A stretch of DNA of 64,000 nucleotides from Rotaria socialis (taxonomy: Eukaryota > Rotifera > Eurotatoria > Philodinida > Philodinidae), in NCBI GenBank assembly GCA_905331475.1, contig CAJNYU010000026.1, positions 124,001-188,000 of the forward strand, given 5' to 3'. Position 1 is the stretch's first letter. Every line of letters starts with the position of its first letter. Positions 1-13,210 of the stretch are shown here, piece by piece. Below the pieces are notes generated by a model. It did not search any database. It saw only the letters and a program-made list of their open reading frames with translations, and was not told where the DNA came from. Both the position numbers and the translations under genes were made by a program.

Positions 1-2245
1 AATGGTATACATGTGTAGCCAAAATCGATTACTAATAGTGATGATCAATGAGAGGAAAAAATGTCGTATTGTTTCTATGAACTTGTCATTGGGGAACAAC
101 GAAGAATGATCGAACTAATTACCAGACTGCTCATTCGTCTGGCTAACGTATTTGTCAAGTCATACTTCAACCGGACAATATCCCTTTACACTCAGGTGTT
201 CAATCTCTCGTGAATGATCATCAGTTTTTTCTCCCTCTCTCTCTCTCTCTCTGGCTCGCTTCTCTTCAATTGATTGGTTGATTAAAAGAATATTGGTACG
301 ACCAGAACAAGCGAGAGAACGAATGAGTCTATATAATTTTCAAGATCAAATGTTTAAAAAAAGAAAGAACGAGAGAAGAGAGCAGATGAACAAATTTTTG
401 GCGCTTGATTGAGTTGTTCATTCAGTCGGCGTCCTGTACGCATTTTCAAGTCTCTCGAATTATCCATTATCTCGATAATACAGGCGGGCCTTTTCTTTGG
501 TACCGATACTTGACAACATTTATACACATTGTCGGAACAACCTTCATCATTCGATGCTGCAAGCAAACTTATATGTATACACCTTGTATAAAAACAACAA
601 TTATTGAACATAGGTGAACGTGCTGTTGTTTTACAACGCAAATTTTTAGTTTTTATGAACCAGATAATCTTTTGATTTATTTTATCCGTACGTTTTCTGT
701 CATTTTTTCTTCTCTCTCGTCGATTGTGCACACCGTCTGCTTGCATATCCCATATAAATCACGTTCTATGACATTAAATTAACAGGCATCATATGGCTCT
801 ATTTGCCTTTGCTTGTTTAAAGAATCAGGTTTCCCTGTGTCCTACACCGTTCAAATCATTGATAAATAAACATATGTTTTCTCTTATTATTATTTTACTA
901 TTTTAATCGAATTGAATTATAAATATTATTCTTTCTGTTTTTGAGTATAAGACTTCTTCTCCATTCAAGTTTTAATGATATGAAATCTATATTTCTTTTT
1001 TGATGAGATTTTTTTTTCTTCTTCTGATTCCGTTGAACAATATCTAAATTGACATTATTCTTCTATCGCTGATTAAAGTGCTCTTTGAACTACTTGAATA
1101 GTTTGTATGTCACTTAAAAATTTCTTAAGTTGAATATGCATTCGTTTTTTTTCCTTCGTCTTCTATTGATATATAATTGTTTTAATCCGTATATTGTATA
1201 TGAGAATGTCTAAACAAATCAATGAACGAACGTACATACTCGGAAATCGATTGATGGAATAAAAAGCTCTTTTAATCGATCGATAGTGTTGATAGATGAT
1301 TGTCTCAAGGTTTTGACTTCGTCTATAGTTAATAGCTTGCTATTTTTTTCTTCGTCTCCTCCTTCGCTCTTTATCTTGTTGAAAGATAAGGTTTACATGG
1401 TAGATGATGAACATATTTTATGTTGATAGGCAGCGTTTGTTGGTAAGTTAGCATGAATGAGAAAAACAAAAAAATAAGAACTCCACACCACAGGAGTATA
1501 CTCCATTTGCATATGAACAGCGCGTGTGACAATAGCAATAAGACGGGCCACACACACTTACTCAATTTGAGCGAAGAAGGAGAGAAGAAAAGCTGTTAAA
1601 ATCCGAAACGAAAATATGAATAAATATTCATGTGTGAAGAAGAGACATAGACAGGATAAGACGATAAAGTGACAAGAGTTGACAAACACGTGTCTCACTA
1701 TTGAAATGTTAGAGTTTTTTTTCTTATAGAAAAAAATGAGATCCTATTATAGAGGCACACAGATAATTATGTATGATTCCAAATTATCATTTAATATACT
1801 AGCATTAGTTAATTTAAGTTGTTCTCAAAGAAACTCAACACCTATTTCAATCGTAAGAAAAATAGAATAAGTTGAAGTGTGACCTTTCATTAACTAATTT
1901 TTATTTCTAAATATAATGAAGCTCAGAGGTAAGTGATGTCTTTCATGACAAGGCCAGTTAAATTTCATTGATTCAGCAAATATGTTTTTACGCTTAAAAT
2001 GTTCCTCCAAGAGAATTCCAATGTTTTGCCAGACATGACTGATGATAAACTACTCTTGTGAACATCTATCCACGATTTATTTGGAGTTCTCTTATAGTCA
2101 ACTAAGAGGCGTACGACATATTTGTACTACCAAGCGTATGAAAGACTTCAGTGGCCTCGCACAAAACAAAACAAAAAAGACTTCTCCACTTCCTTCTTGT
2201 CATAACGATATTTCAGACATTTTTTTTTCTTTTTCAGATAGAAAA
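1..2245. other. Intergenic, upstream of cadherin-like gene
   Basis: No coding segment here resembles a known family. The open frames are short and low in complexity. There is a CT microsatellite at about 231-252. The end of the region, 2221-2237, is a long pyrimidine tract closed by AG, which looks like a 3' splice acceptor 8 nt before the cadherin start codon. Confidence 0.6.
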
Positions 2246-5200
2246 ATGTTTATTATTTTATGCATTATTTCCTTCTCGTTGTCTTCTTATCATTGTCAAA
2301 CAATAAAACATCTCAATGAAATATCAATCGAAGAAGAATTACCCATTGATTCAATGGTAACATCTTTAACAGATAAAATTCCTAATTTAGATCAATCAAA
2401 TGAATATGATCTTGTTACACCATTGTCTACTGATCTCGACTTATTCTCTGTCAATCATAGTCAACATACTCTGATAATAAAAAATCGTATTGATTATGAA
2501 ACTATTTGTTTAAAAACGCATCATTGTGTCGTGTCAGTTAGTATTGCCGTATCCAATGAAGATACAATTGATGTTTATATACTTCCTATTCGCATCATAA
2601 ATAAAAATGATAATCTAATAAGATTTCTTGTAAATCGTACAATTATAGAAATCGAAGAAAATGATGAAAATTGGCTTCAAAAAACTTATTCTTTACCTAA
2701 AGCATACGATGATGATGGTGACTCAATAACCTATTCAATTTATTTACAAAATTGGAATAAACCCGATGGTTTATTTGAATTCGATGAAAAACATTTATCA
2801 TTAAAACCATTAAGAAAATTTGATCGAGAAGAACAAAATATTTATTTACTTCGCTTTATAGCTCATAATCAAAATGATGCGTCAACTGATGTAATCATTG
2901 TTATAAAAGATCTTAATGATAATATACCAATGTGTCATCACAATCAAACATTATTTCTCGTATCAAATATATCGTCGATATCAAAATTTCAATTAAACGC
3001 AACCGATTATGATGAAGGTGACAATGGAAAATTGGAATACAGCTTAATGAATTCATTAGTTGGCTTTAGTATCGATCGATTTAATGGAGAAATAAAATTT
3101 GATTATACAAAATGGATCCGTTCGAATAAATCGATACTAATTATTAATATAACCGATCACGGAAAGCCCTTTCGTTTATCAACAAAATGTTCTATTGAAA
3201 TACAATTGACATTTTTATATGATATTGAATTTAAATCAAATATTTCAAGTATTAATCAAACGGAAGTTACGATCGACGTGGAAAGTGTCGATTTAGCGCT
3301 CGGCCAATTTGTAATCTATGATAAACAATACAATAGCTCGTGTCATGATTGTTTAATTCATGTAAATACATCAGTAAATGATATTTTTTCTTTCAATTAT
3401 TTAACCTATGAATTATATTTAAATTTAAATTCAGTCGTATTAATGAAAATTTTAACAAATTATTTTCATAATAACGAAAATGTTTCATTGAATATACAAA
3501 TCGATATCATAAATTTAAAATATCCTTCGGTTCAATCAACAAAAATGTACCTATTTATTCTAAATTTTAACAAATTAAATTTACTAATGTATTCAAATAC
3601 ATATTTTCTAAAAATTCATGATAATACTTTATTGAACGAACGAATCTCAATTTTCAATCGTCATCATCGTTGTTTAAATAATCAATCGAATGAATTAATA
3701 TTAAACGATCCAACAGACACGTTTGATATTGGAAAAAATTTTAATCTAATTTTAAAAAAACATTTAAATGCGCAACAACAGAGATCTTATGATTTAACAC
3801 TGCAACAAAAACAAAAAAATTCAACAGATGAAGTAAGTTTTGTCTGGTTATTGTAGCTACACAATGGAGTAATATGAAGGCTTCAGATATCTAATAGTGT
3901 AGGCTTTATGAGACTCTACTAAATATCATGATCAGACAGGGCCGCATCGACTTCGAGTTCAGAAATCTTGAACCCGACGGACTCTATAAGCTAGCCTGTG
4001 GGCGGGTGATTGGTATGAAACAGCTGTTAAATTCAATTTTGATAAAAAAAAGGCCAGAAAATGCCTGGTATTAAAGAGAAAAATTTTCTAATCTTATGAC
4101 CATGCGATTTTAATCGTCTGCTTCATTCCTTGAAATATACATCTATCACAAAATTTAAATTACGCTGAATCGAAAAAAATCAATTTGTGAGGATGCTCGA
4201 TGTTTGTTATGTACTATTCGAATTTTCCATTGTCAATCTTAATAGCTAGTGATTTTTTTCTTGGATAGGCTATCTCAGGGGAACCCACGCTTCTCTATAT
4301 CGATCCTATAATATCTCTTCTAATGAAATTCTCAATGCAGTTCAATGAACAATATAGTTAAGGCTATCCCTATGGAATACAATTCAGTTCGCGTTACTAA
4401 TTACAACGAGATCGTTTAATTCTATCGATTGCGAGACCTCTCTGTTTTATCATCTAGAGACGTGCTAAGTACTGAATTATATATATATATATATACTTTG
4501 TTTAGATGTATACCTGTTCCATTCAAATTCGATTGTACATCCTTAATCCATATTCATCTGTCAGTGTTTTTCCATATTTTTCTCAATCATTTTACATCTT
4601 ATCAAGTAAAAATCTTTCCGAATTTTCTCTACCACCGATTTCATCTTATGCTAAATATGCTTCATCCGTGCCTGATTTAATATCTATCGATCCGTACAAT
4701 GCTTCGATAATAGTTCGATCATCTTTATTATATTCATCTTATTCATATGATTTTCGCATTGAAGCAATCGATTCTCGATCTCCATCATTAAGTTGTTCGA
4801 TACCGATTCGAGTATTTTTCGGTGTGAATAAATTTCCACCTCAATTGTTAATGAATTCAACAAGACAATTTATCGAAATTTTATCATCGAAATTTCTCTA
4901 TCAAATTAAAGCCTACGATCCGGATTTGTTATTAAGTGATCAAACAAATTCATTTCCACCAACAGTCGAATACGAAATCGATTCACCGATGAATATTGAA
5001 ATCGAACGTTATACGGGCCGAATATTTCTCAAAGATTTCAATACAACAAATATTAGTTTTACAGTATTGATGAAGGATTTCGGTCAACCAAATCGTTTCA
5101 TCACTCGGCAAACATTAATATTCGATATCAAGTCCAATGAAAATATTTCCCTGACAATTTTTTTCATTACTGCATCTTCAATTATATTCATTGTTATTGT

Positions 5201-5683
5201 ATTAAGTATTTTAACATTTATCGTTAATTATTGTTGTACCCGTCCGACGAAAACATTGAAAACTCAGAAAAAAAACACTTGGAAAAATACTTCGCCAACA
5301 ACACCTGATACTTGTTTAATTGATAATGAATATGTAAGAAATATTTTATTGTGAAAACAAAAACCTTCATTATTATGATATTTCAGATGACAACAACAGT
5401 TACTTCATTACCTCGTACGTCAAGTCGTGAACAAAGAATTTATCCAACATTTTCCTATGTTCATGTCAATAATGATGGTCAACACGAGAGAAGAATGCTG
5501 TCACATTCATCATTAGACAAAATCAATTTTCAATATTCATCAGATAAAATTTCCTATCGACAAGATTTAGAGCAACGTTTATCAATGACTGATATTAATA
5601 AATATTTAGAACGTTTTGAAAAACTCTATAACGATTCATCCTCACAACAATATTTGCATCAGCCGATGGGATCTGTTGTATAA
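2246..5683 (+). CDS. Cadherin-like single-pass membrane protein, three exons
   Basis: Exons read as 2246-3832, 4506-5333 and 5387-5683, all in phase 0, giving about 903 residues. The N-terminus MFIILCIISFSLSSYHC is a signal peptide, so I start here and not at upstream in-frame codons; an acceptor-like tract ends at 2237. The ectodomain has cadherin calcium-site patterns such as 'IKDLNDNIP', 'DYDEGDNGKLEYS' and a degenerate 'INKNDN', plus many N-glycosylation sequons. Exon 2 ends the ectodomain and encodes one transmembrane helix (ISLTIFFITASSIIFIVIV onward) followed by CC. The cytoplasmic tail of roughly 140 residues has no catenin-binding motif that I recognise. It is much shorter than classical or Fat cadherins and nearer protocadherin size. 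Likely role: homophilic adhesion or recognition at the cell surface (inference). Intron 1 is long (673 nt) and carries an AT repeat. Confidence 0.8.
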
Positions 5684-6185
5684 ACATTCATTTATTTTTC
5701 CTTTCGTGATTTTTTAGTTAATAAAAAAATATTTGAGAGAATACATGTAGGTGTACAATTCGATGATTTTATAATACATTATTTCTGCAAATAAAAGAAA
5801 AAAAAATATTATAATAGTTAGTTTTCTTAATCAAAAAAGGCGAGTTCGAAGATGAGAAGGATCCGTCAAGAGATGGCTGAGTTATCGAAAAAATTGTCAG
5901 TATTGATCAGACCATCCCTGAGGCGGAGGGGGGTACAGGGATTTTTTCAAGAAAAACTTTTTCTTAGAATTATTCACAACATATATAAATCGACTCAGTT
6001 TTTGCCGTACACATGACAATCGAATGGGAATCCGATGTTTCCTCATTAACTTAAATTATTTTGTTAACTTGAAAGAAACTCTATTTAAGTGCAACTTATT
6101 ACAATAATATGAAATATAATTTTCGATCACTTTCAGTTCTCAAGAGGTACTACGCGTTATTTGATACCACCAACTGGCTCCATTA
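5684..6185. other. Short intergenic between convergent genes
   Basis: This lies between the 3' ends of the cadherin-like gene (+) and the LRR gene (-). It holds AATAAA-like signals near 5720 and 5790 suited to polyadenylation. I see nothing else. Confidence 0.5.
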
Positions 6186-8378
6186 TTAAATAAAATTGCA
6201 AAAGCTCAATAAATAGCAATCATTGGTCGTTCTCAGAAATGTATAACCTTTTTCTTTCTGATGATTTACCTTCTTTTTTCCGCGTTTTCGTTTTTTCTTC
6301 ATCTTCGCACTGAGTTTTAATATGTCAGCAAAAACAAATTGATCAATTTTTTCACTGACATTTATCTTAATCTTTTTCGATTTTCCTATAACAGAAGAGA
6401 AGTCATAGTTCGTTCGAAAAATTCAAATGGCACCCATTAATATTTACTTTCTTTTCGACATTTTAATGCATCTAATATAATTCCTCCGCAAACATGTCCA
6501 ATAACATTCTCATCGAGATCAAGTTCTTCCAATTCTTCAGAGATTTCAATTAATCTACAAAAAAAAATTATATTCGCTTAAACAAAGAAGAACAAATTTT
6601 AAAACCAACAAACCGAGCAAAAGCATCGACTGTTTTTTGAACAACAGCAAAACCATCAGGTTGTAAACAGTCAATTTCATTGTCAAACAAATGAATTTTC
6701 GTTACAAATGGACCACACGGTGGCATGTCATCAAGCGATAATTTCTTCTTCTTTTTCTTTTCTACATGAAATTTTATAAAAATTCTTAAGTTTCAAATCT
6801 GAAAATTTTTACTTCGTTTTTTCCTTTCTTTTTTTTCAGCGTCTGTTAATTCCGCTGGTAAACCTTGTTGTACTCGAAGTGCAGCTAAACATAATAGAAC
6901 AACAAATAAGACTAACATTTAGCGTTCAAAACTAAACCTTCTTGTATTTTTGATTCCATATCAGCTCGTAATTTTTCTTCTTTGTCAATATTATATTTTT
7001 CACAATCGATTAATAATAATTTTATTAAATCGTAAGCACCTTCGCATCCAAAATGATTACCATCAAGATATATTTCACTAAATAAAATCCTTCACATGGA
7101 GAGAAAAAAAGTAAGGAATTCATTTTTATTCATACGCTAAAGCAGTTTGTACTAGAAGTCGACCTAGTGGAGCTCCACAGACAGGACCAAGGTCACAATA
7201 TGTTAGAGAAAGTCGCGTGATACATTGATTACCAACCAAATTATTGCATAACAATAAACATCCTTCATCACCGAATCTAAACATAGATGTTTCGTAGTAA
7301 ACCTGTCTAGTATAGAATTGATCAGACATGGACATGTCACGAAATTAATACTTGTAGCACATGTTTCCAGCAACATGGCATTCATCTAATGTTCTACTAG
7401 ACTTACTTCTCAGATAGACGACTTAGTCATATTTATATATATATATATATATATAGTGTCGTGCTAGGATGAAACTTTAACCCATGAAAAAAAAACTCAT
7501 CTAGCTGAGAAACAATGATTATAGGTTGCCATTGGGATGTAACAAGGAGATTGAAACTTCAAATAAGGATTGTTTTATAACTTCTACATTTCTAATACAA
7601 AATAAATTTCAAACACCGACTTACTCATTGAAATCAAGATTTACTATGCGAAGTGTCCGACATATATTAAATGATCTGAAGGAAAAAAATAATAAATACT
7701 ATTGAAACAATCAAAACGCATACGCTGAAAGTCTGTATAGTGGATCTGGTTGAAGAAGACAATCATAAAGTGAAACAGTTTGAAGAACAGTTGTTTCCAG
7801 TTTTATATAGTTGCCCTGATAATTGTATCGCAGGAGTAACTTATTTTTATCCAAAAAAAAATATTTCTTACAAGTTCAATGCAATCGAGTAAATCCATAC
7901 AAATATTCCATACTGAGAATTCTTTTAGTGCACTCAGTCGACAAGTTAATAATGCACGTAGAAATGGTCGAACATAAGTTTGTATCTATTCGATAGAAAT
8001 TCAAATACTCTTTTCCTATTCAGAATAATTTCAAATTACGAACAATTGGAGGTGGTTCTGTTGTCAATCCAATTTGATCTGCTCCTTCGGCGGGTTTCAC
8101 TATTTTCGTCGGATTCGGTCGAAGAAATACCTGAAATATATATATATATATATGAATAAATATGCTGTCAAGTTCAATTAAATTGAACATTTCACTTTGG
8201 ATAAACTATCGCCTTCTTCAAATAATGCTCGTATTGTTTTCGTTACTTCAACACTCGGAATACTGCTCTGTTCAGTGCAGTATTGTTCATATAATCTTAA
8301 GAGGCGCTTCAATAATTGCACATTTAATTCAATTAATGCAGCATCTTTTTTCTTTGATTTTTTCTTTCCTTTCGCCAT
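6186..8378 (-). CDS. Lysine-rich leucine-rich-repeat protein (ribonuclease-inhibitor-like LRRs)
   Basis: I read about 11 exons on the minus strand. The first seven are near 8378-8196, 8130-8044, 7985-7872, 7815-7724, 7675-7625, 7276-7136 and 7077-6938; the rest lie between about 6900 and 6186. The protein begins MAKGKKKSKKKDAALIELN. The middle has LRR-type segments such as 'LRIVNLDFNE', 'ITRLSLTYCDLG', 'EIYLDGNHFGCEGAYDL' and 'LEELDLDENVIGHVCGG', in the ribonuclease-inhibitor style. Two internal Lys/Glu-rich stretches and a basic C-terminus complete it. There is no signal peptide, so it is probably intracellular. It looks like a conserved animal LRRC protein, but I cannot name the orthologue. 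Acceptor 'tttttcgcag' lies 21 nt upstream of the start. The 3' end is uncertain: the frame stays open to TAA at 6186, but a further intron is possible. The intron at 7277-7624 is longer than the others and carries an AT repeat. Confidence 0.75.
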
Positions 8379-8968
8379 CAAATCACTGGCTATCTGCGAA
8401 AAACAAAAAAACAACAACACAAAAGCATAACAATTGAATTTCTCTTGAATCATCCTTCAAAAATACATCGAATGCATGACTTCTAGATCGATATTTTCGA
8501 TCAAGCCAAAGTTTTTCGCTACTAAAAACATTCGTTTGTACGAAATATAAGCAACAAATCTTTTAAAACGTACTTAACCATTTTTACTTTCTGTATCTAT
8601 AGTAATACCTCTATCGATTGGATCACTTATGCACTCTGAACAAGAAATAAAAACTGAAATTCGCTTTATATAATAATTATGAAAATTCTGATGATTTTTC
8701 TTAGTTTCCTTTTTTATATGAATGAAATTTAATGACTTTCGTTTTTGGTACACTTCATTGACCGTATCATTTCGCGAGTCAAACCATTACAATACAATAA
8801 AGGTTATGAATCAATAAGTAAACAATCCAACACCTGAAGGAATAAACTATGGATTTTTCGCTTGTTGAATTAAAAGAACGAATCAATAACCAAGGAAAAA
8901 AACAACGTATATTTTATAGAACATTTCTTTTCATATTTAGATTTACTTGATTACCATTAAAAAGGACA
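8379..8968. other. Divergent promoter region
   Basis: This separates the minus-strand LRR gene from eEF1B. An acceptor-like site at 8396-8400 (minus strand) and another ending at 8940 (plus strand, 28 nt before the eEF1B ATG) suggest 5'UTR introns or trans-splice sites. I recognise no coding sequence. Confidence 0.4.
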
Positions 8969-10294
8969 ATGGGTTTCGGTGATCTTCAAACACGCGATGC
9001 TCTTCTGTTACTCAATACTTTTCTTGCTGATAAATCCTATATTCAAGGGTTTGTCTTATACGTCGTTGCAGTACGTTTTATAAACTTGATTATCCCATAG
9101 CTACTATCCAACACAAGGAGACGTTGTAGTATTTGAAGCCGTTAAACAACCTCCATCTGGTGATCTTGAACATGCATTACGCTGGTACACGCATATCGCT
9201 TCATTTAGCGATGTTGAGAAACAAAAGTAATTTACATCTAGTTTTTTTTATGGGTTTTTCTAACATTTTTTATATTAGATTTCAAGGTGAAAGTCAATCA
9301 ATTGAAAACTATGGCCAATATAGTCAAGTCAAACATGAATTGAAGACACCTGCTGTTTCATCTGAAAAGAAACCTGCCGATCCCGATGATGATGTTGATT
9401 TATTTGGGGATGAAGATGAAGAAGAAAGTGAACAAACGCGACAACGTTTAGCTGCTTATGCAGAAAAGAAATCTAAAAGTAAAAGGCAATCACACGGAAA
9501 TTCCTATGTAACATATTTTTTGTTTTATATTTAAGAACCCGCAATTGTCGCGAAGAGTAGCATTGTTCTTGATGTATGAATTTGAAACATGAATTGAGTT
9601 GTTCATCGAATTATATTTGTTTTCGATAGATTAAACCATGGGATGATGAAACCAATATGCAAGAAATTGAAAATCATGTTCGTTCAATTGAATTAGATGG
9701 TTTACTTTGGGGTGTCTGTAAGTAATCAAATAAAAATAGCACTTAACGTTAATCAATAGAACAAATGAGATCTATTAATTTTTAATAATTCTTTCGGAAA
9801 CCAAAAACATTTTGTGAAGAAAATGGGATGCCCTAAAGGTTCGAAAGACAGTAAAGTGCATATACATTAGATGCCTAAAAACAACCATTTAAGTCTATCT
9901 CTCAATGAATACTATTGATCATAGTATCATACGTTTCTATTAAATGAGCTTCTCTGTAAAACATTTTTGATCAAATCAAGAACAATAGTCTTTGGATTTT
10001 ACTCGTGCCAATTCATTCTATCTATTACCATTAAATTAAAACTATTTCGCTTGTAAATTTATTCGTTTCATCTATTTTTTTTCTCCATCTAGCTCAACTT
10101 GTACCACTTGCATTTACAATTAAAAAATTACAAATTACTTGTGTTGTTGAAGATGACAAAGTAAATTTTCTTTTATTTATCGATTCCTCTTTATGATTGT
10201 TTTCTAGGTCGGCACAGATATGATTGAAGAACGTATTATGGAGCTAGCAGATCATGTTCAATCTGTTGATATTTTTTCATTTCGAAAGATTTAA
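8969..10294 (+). CDS. EEF1B2: Translation elongation factor eEF1B beta subunit (guanine nucleotide exchange factor)
   Basis: Seven exons: 8969-9048, 9101-9226, 9279-9478, 9536-9573, 9630-9717, 10093-10160 and 10208-10294, with consistent phases. The protein starts [20 protein letters not shown] and has the GST-C-like N-terminal region ('[19 protein letters not shown]'), the acidic '[14 protein letters not shown]' linker, and the C-terminal exchange domain with '[15 protein letters not shown]', '[11 protein letters not shown]' and the terminal '[12 protein letters not shown]'. It catalyses GDP/GTP exchange on eEF1A in the cytosol. Total length, a little over 200 residues, matches the animal beta form; there is no leucine-zipper N-terminus as in eEF1D. 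The acidic segment resembles the CK2 site region of other species. The fifth intron (375 nt) is the only long one. It is followed closely by the RRM gene on the same strand. Confidence 0.96.
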
Positions 10295-10463
10295 TCGTTT
10301 TTTTTTTCTATACAGTGTGACATTTTATTATTTTGAAACAAATTAATATCATTTTTTTTCTAATATTTTCTATACAGCGCGACTTTTTATTATCTCAAAA
10401 GAAATAACAATCAGTTTTTTCTCCACAGCTGTGATACGTGATTGAGTTTCTTTTTCTTTCCAG
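10295..10463 (+). promoter_or_regulatory. Intercistronic segment with four acceptor-like sites and a tandem repeat
   Basis: Between the eEF1B stop and the RRM-gene ATG there are four pyrimidine tracts ending in AG: 10315, 10377, 10428 and 10463. The first two sit in copies of a unit with a 62 bp period that share 'ctatacag' followed by a TGTGAC/CGCGAC-like word and 'tttttattat'. The third is a more diverged copy about 51 bp on ('ctccacagctgtga'). The last AG abuts the ATG. This fits a trans-splice acceptor region, or 3'UTR plus a 5'UTR intron; the role is inferred. Confidence 0.5.
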
Positions 10464-13210
10464 ATGGCTGCTGCAATTGAAACAAAACTTTATATAACAA
10501 ATTTTCCAAGTTCAGCTACTCGACAACAGTTGCAACAATTTTTTTCACGTTTTGGCCGTGTACAAGAATGTGCAAGTAAGTTGACAATACTATTTTTTTG
10601 ATTTTGCAGAAATTTAATACCGAAATGTTTCAGTTATGTGGAATTCATATGCATTTGTTCATTATGCGACGATGGACGAAGGTAAAATTGTAATTTTTGA
10701 AAATGAAAAGTAGGAGTTTCGTTGGAATTTTTAGCTCGCCGTGCACTTGATCAATCGAATGGTGCCATGTTTCTTAATCGAAAACTTATTGTTCAATTAT
10801 CGACATCACGTTTTCGACCGCAACCTAAAGAAGCAGGCACTTCGATAGCACAACCACCGAAACAATTAATGGTTATGACTAATCCATCATCATCGATGAA
10901 TTATCATAATTTTACCAATGGAAATAATAATGGAGGAGGATCAACGATAAAAAGCCAACAGCAGCAGCAGCAGTCAAACACACTCACACAACAATATCCG
11001 AATGGTAAGTCACGTATCTGTTGACTGCAGACAGGCAATATCTACATGAAATGATTGAAATCAATGCGGGCGTGACAAGCGAACTTAATTGAATCTCTTC
11101 TTAGCGTCGTAGAATAATGTGAGACGAAATGATATCGATAGTTAGATATGTTTGTTACCTGGCAGATAGGACTAATGAGAAAAACATGCGTATTATGTAA
11201 ATTTGGTTGAGGCCCCACAGAGCTACTTAGACACATTGCTGATTTCTACGAGAAGCAAACCTTGAGAAGAGTGTCATACTATTTTTTCTGTTTCTGCCCT
11301 TAATAGGAACATTAAGTTTGCAGATATGTATAAACGATATAACAGAGGCACTTATTTGTTTGATCATATCAATGCGTTAAGATGAAAAAGAATTTTAAAT
11401 TTCACAATAGTCTAAATAATCCGTGCTAAAAAAGCTTTTTCGTCACAATTCTATTGTATATAAATATTTAATGTCACCCATTTAATTATATGTCAAGTGA
11501 AAATTTTCAAGTAACATTTCCGCTTTATTTCAGAACTCAATTACGATATGTTAACAAGTTACCATACGCAAAATCAATTACCATGTCCATCATCTCTGCA
11601 AGATGGACATAATTTCTTTCCTAATACGTATCGTCCTCCATCACCTTTCTATTTATCTCAAGAGCTCAACAATGGCTATTATCCACAATATGCAAATTTA
11701 CCTGTCGACAGAATGACGCCTTCACCATTATCGCTTCAAGTCAATAAAATTAATAATATGAAACCAAATAAAACAATCAAAACAAGTATTTTAAAAAACG
11801 TAAATTATCTATCTAATCTTATCTTGTTTAGATGTTGGTACAAATGGTGAAATTCCGAAATTATATTGTACGAATTTACCGGAGAATTGTAAAGTGAATG
11901 ATTTGCAACGGTTGTTTTCACCATTTGGTCACGTGGTTGATTGTGTCATTCTATGGGATTATTATGCATTCGTTACATTTAAAACATTTCCTGAAGCAGA
12001 ACATGCTTTACATACGCTTCATGGTTATACATGGAACGATCGACGTCTTATAGTTGAATGGTCACGTGCATCGGGAAAGCGACAACAACAAACATCGCCA
12101 TCACCAGCAACACCGAAACTTTGTTCATTTAATTGTGTGTATAATAAAATCTTAGGTGAAAAAACTAATTTCAATTGTCTTATCTTTCTAGCGGAAATTT
12201 CAACACCAGATTCACCTCGTACACGCCCGTCAACATTATTATCTCATCAACCTGCGTCTAATGAACAATTTTATGGAAATAACTCACCGAAAGTTCTTTC
12301 ACCACTTAAATCTCAATCACCACGTCATACGTTCAATCAAAATCTTGCTATGATGTCAATAATTCAGCAGCAGCAGCAACAACAACAACAACAACAACAA
12401 CAGCAACCAGTTTTTCATCATTCATCAATGCCATATGGGACATTTTCAAATAGAAATAGTTTAGAAACATTAAACAATGAAAATCAGCCGATATTTGATA
12501 GGTAAGATTCTGTGTTTTGAAATTTTTACTGCAGACAGCGAAACTTCCAGCATTCAATAGTTACTCATTTTCCTCTGAAATATGAATGAATTTTATGAAG
12601 AAGCTCCAATCCAAGTTTTTTTTTCACTCTTTTTGACGTTCTATCGTACCAGCATGCTGAAAATCAAACATCTGATGAGAATAATATTTATTTTTATTAT
12701 TCTAGTTTAACAAATTCATCATCAACACACCATCTAAATCTATCACCATTTATTGAACGTAATGCACCGAATTCAAATACACTTTTTCCGTCGCCAACTG
12801 AAATGGCAACACCATCATCACCTGTTTCACTAACAAATGTTTATCAACCATCGGATATTGTTGCTCTACTTGAACCATCATCATCATCTGACGTATCGGC
12901 TAATATAAAACCGAAAGAAAATTCAATTGTTAACGATATAACCAATATTTTATCACCAACAATAACAAATGTTCAATCATCATGTTCATCAAGAGTCGCT
13001 GCAACTGCTAATTTATTTCAGGAAAATCTCTTATCATCATTGTTTGGTTCATTTGAACCGTTCAGTAAATTATTTCCGATTGATGATCAACCACCATCAA
13101 GCTCAACTTCACGTTATAATCATCTATTACCAGCATCACCATTGCTAACAACAGCACCTGACAATAGTCATTATCCAATCTACTATGGTCATAATACTTC
13201 TTGGGATTAG
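10464..13210 (+). CDS. Two-RRM RNA-binding protein of RBM4/Lark type
   Basis: Exons: 10464-10575, 10634-10681, 10735-11004, 11534-11785, 11832-12134, 12192-12501 and 12706-13210. RRM1 (residues ~8-75) starts 'TKLYITNFPSSATRQQLQQF' and has the RNP1-like 'NSYAFVHYAT'. It is followed by 'VQLSTSRFRPQP', very close to the 'VQLSTSR' segment after the RRMs of RBM4 and RBM14. RRM2 ('KLYCTNLPENCKVNDLQRLF', 'DYYAFVTFKTFPEAEHAL') comes after a Gln/Asn/Pro-rich linker. The long C-terminus is Ser/Pro/Gln-rich, low in complexity and includes a 14-residue polyQ. I see no CCHC zinc knuckle, unlike Lark/RBM4. Probable role: splicing or translational regulator in the nucleus or cytoplasm. The start abuts an acceptor. 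The intron at 12135-12191 is 57 nt and has no in-frame stop, so a retained form is possible. Confidence 0.85.
12365..12406 (+). repeat. CAG/CAA polyglutamine tract (14 codons)
   Basis: Fourteen consecutive Gln codons, CAG at both ends and CAA in the middle, sit in the disordered C-terminus of the RRM protein. A shorter CAG run lies at about 10961-10972. Mixed codons make replication slippage less likely than in a pure CAG array. Confidence 0.9.

Noticed and set aside
354..746. 130-codon minus-strand open frame near the window start
   Set aside because: No family resemblance or exon-like neighbours; composition is typical of chance frames in this DNA.
3901..4020. Stretch with GTTC...GAAC symmetry resembling a tRNA T-arm
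   Set aside because: No acceptor stem or anticodon arm can be drawn around it.
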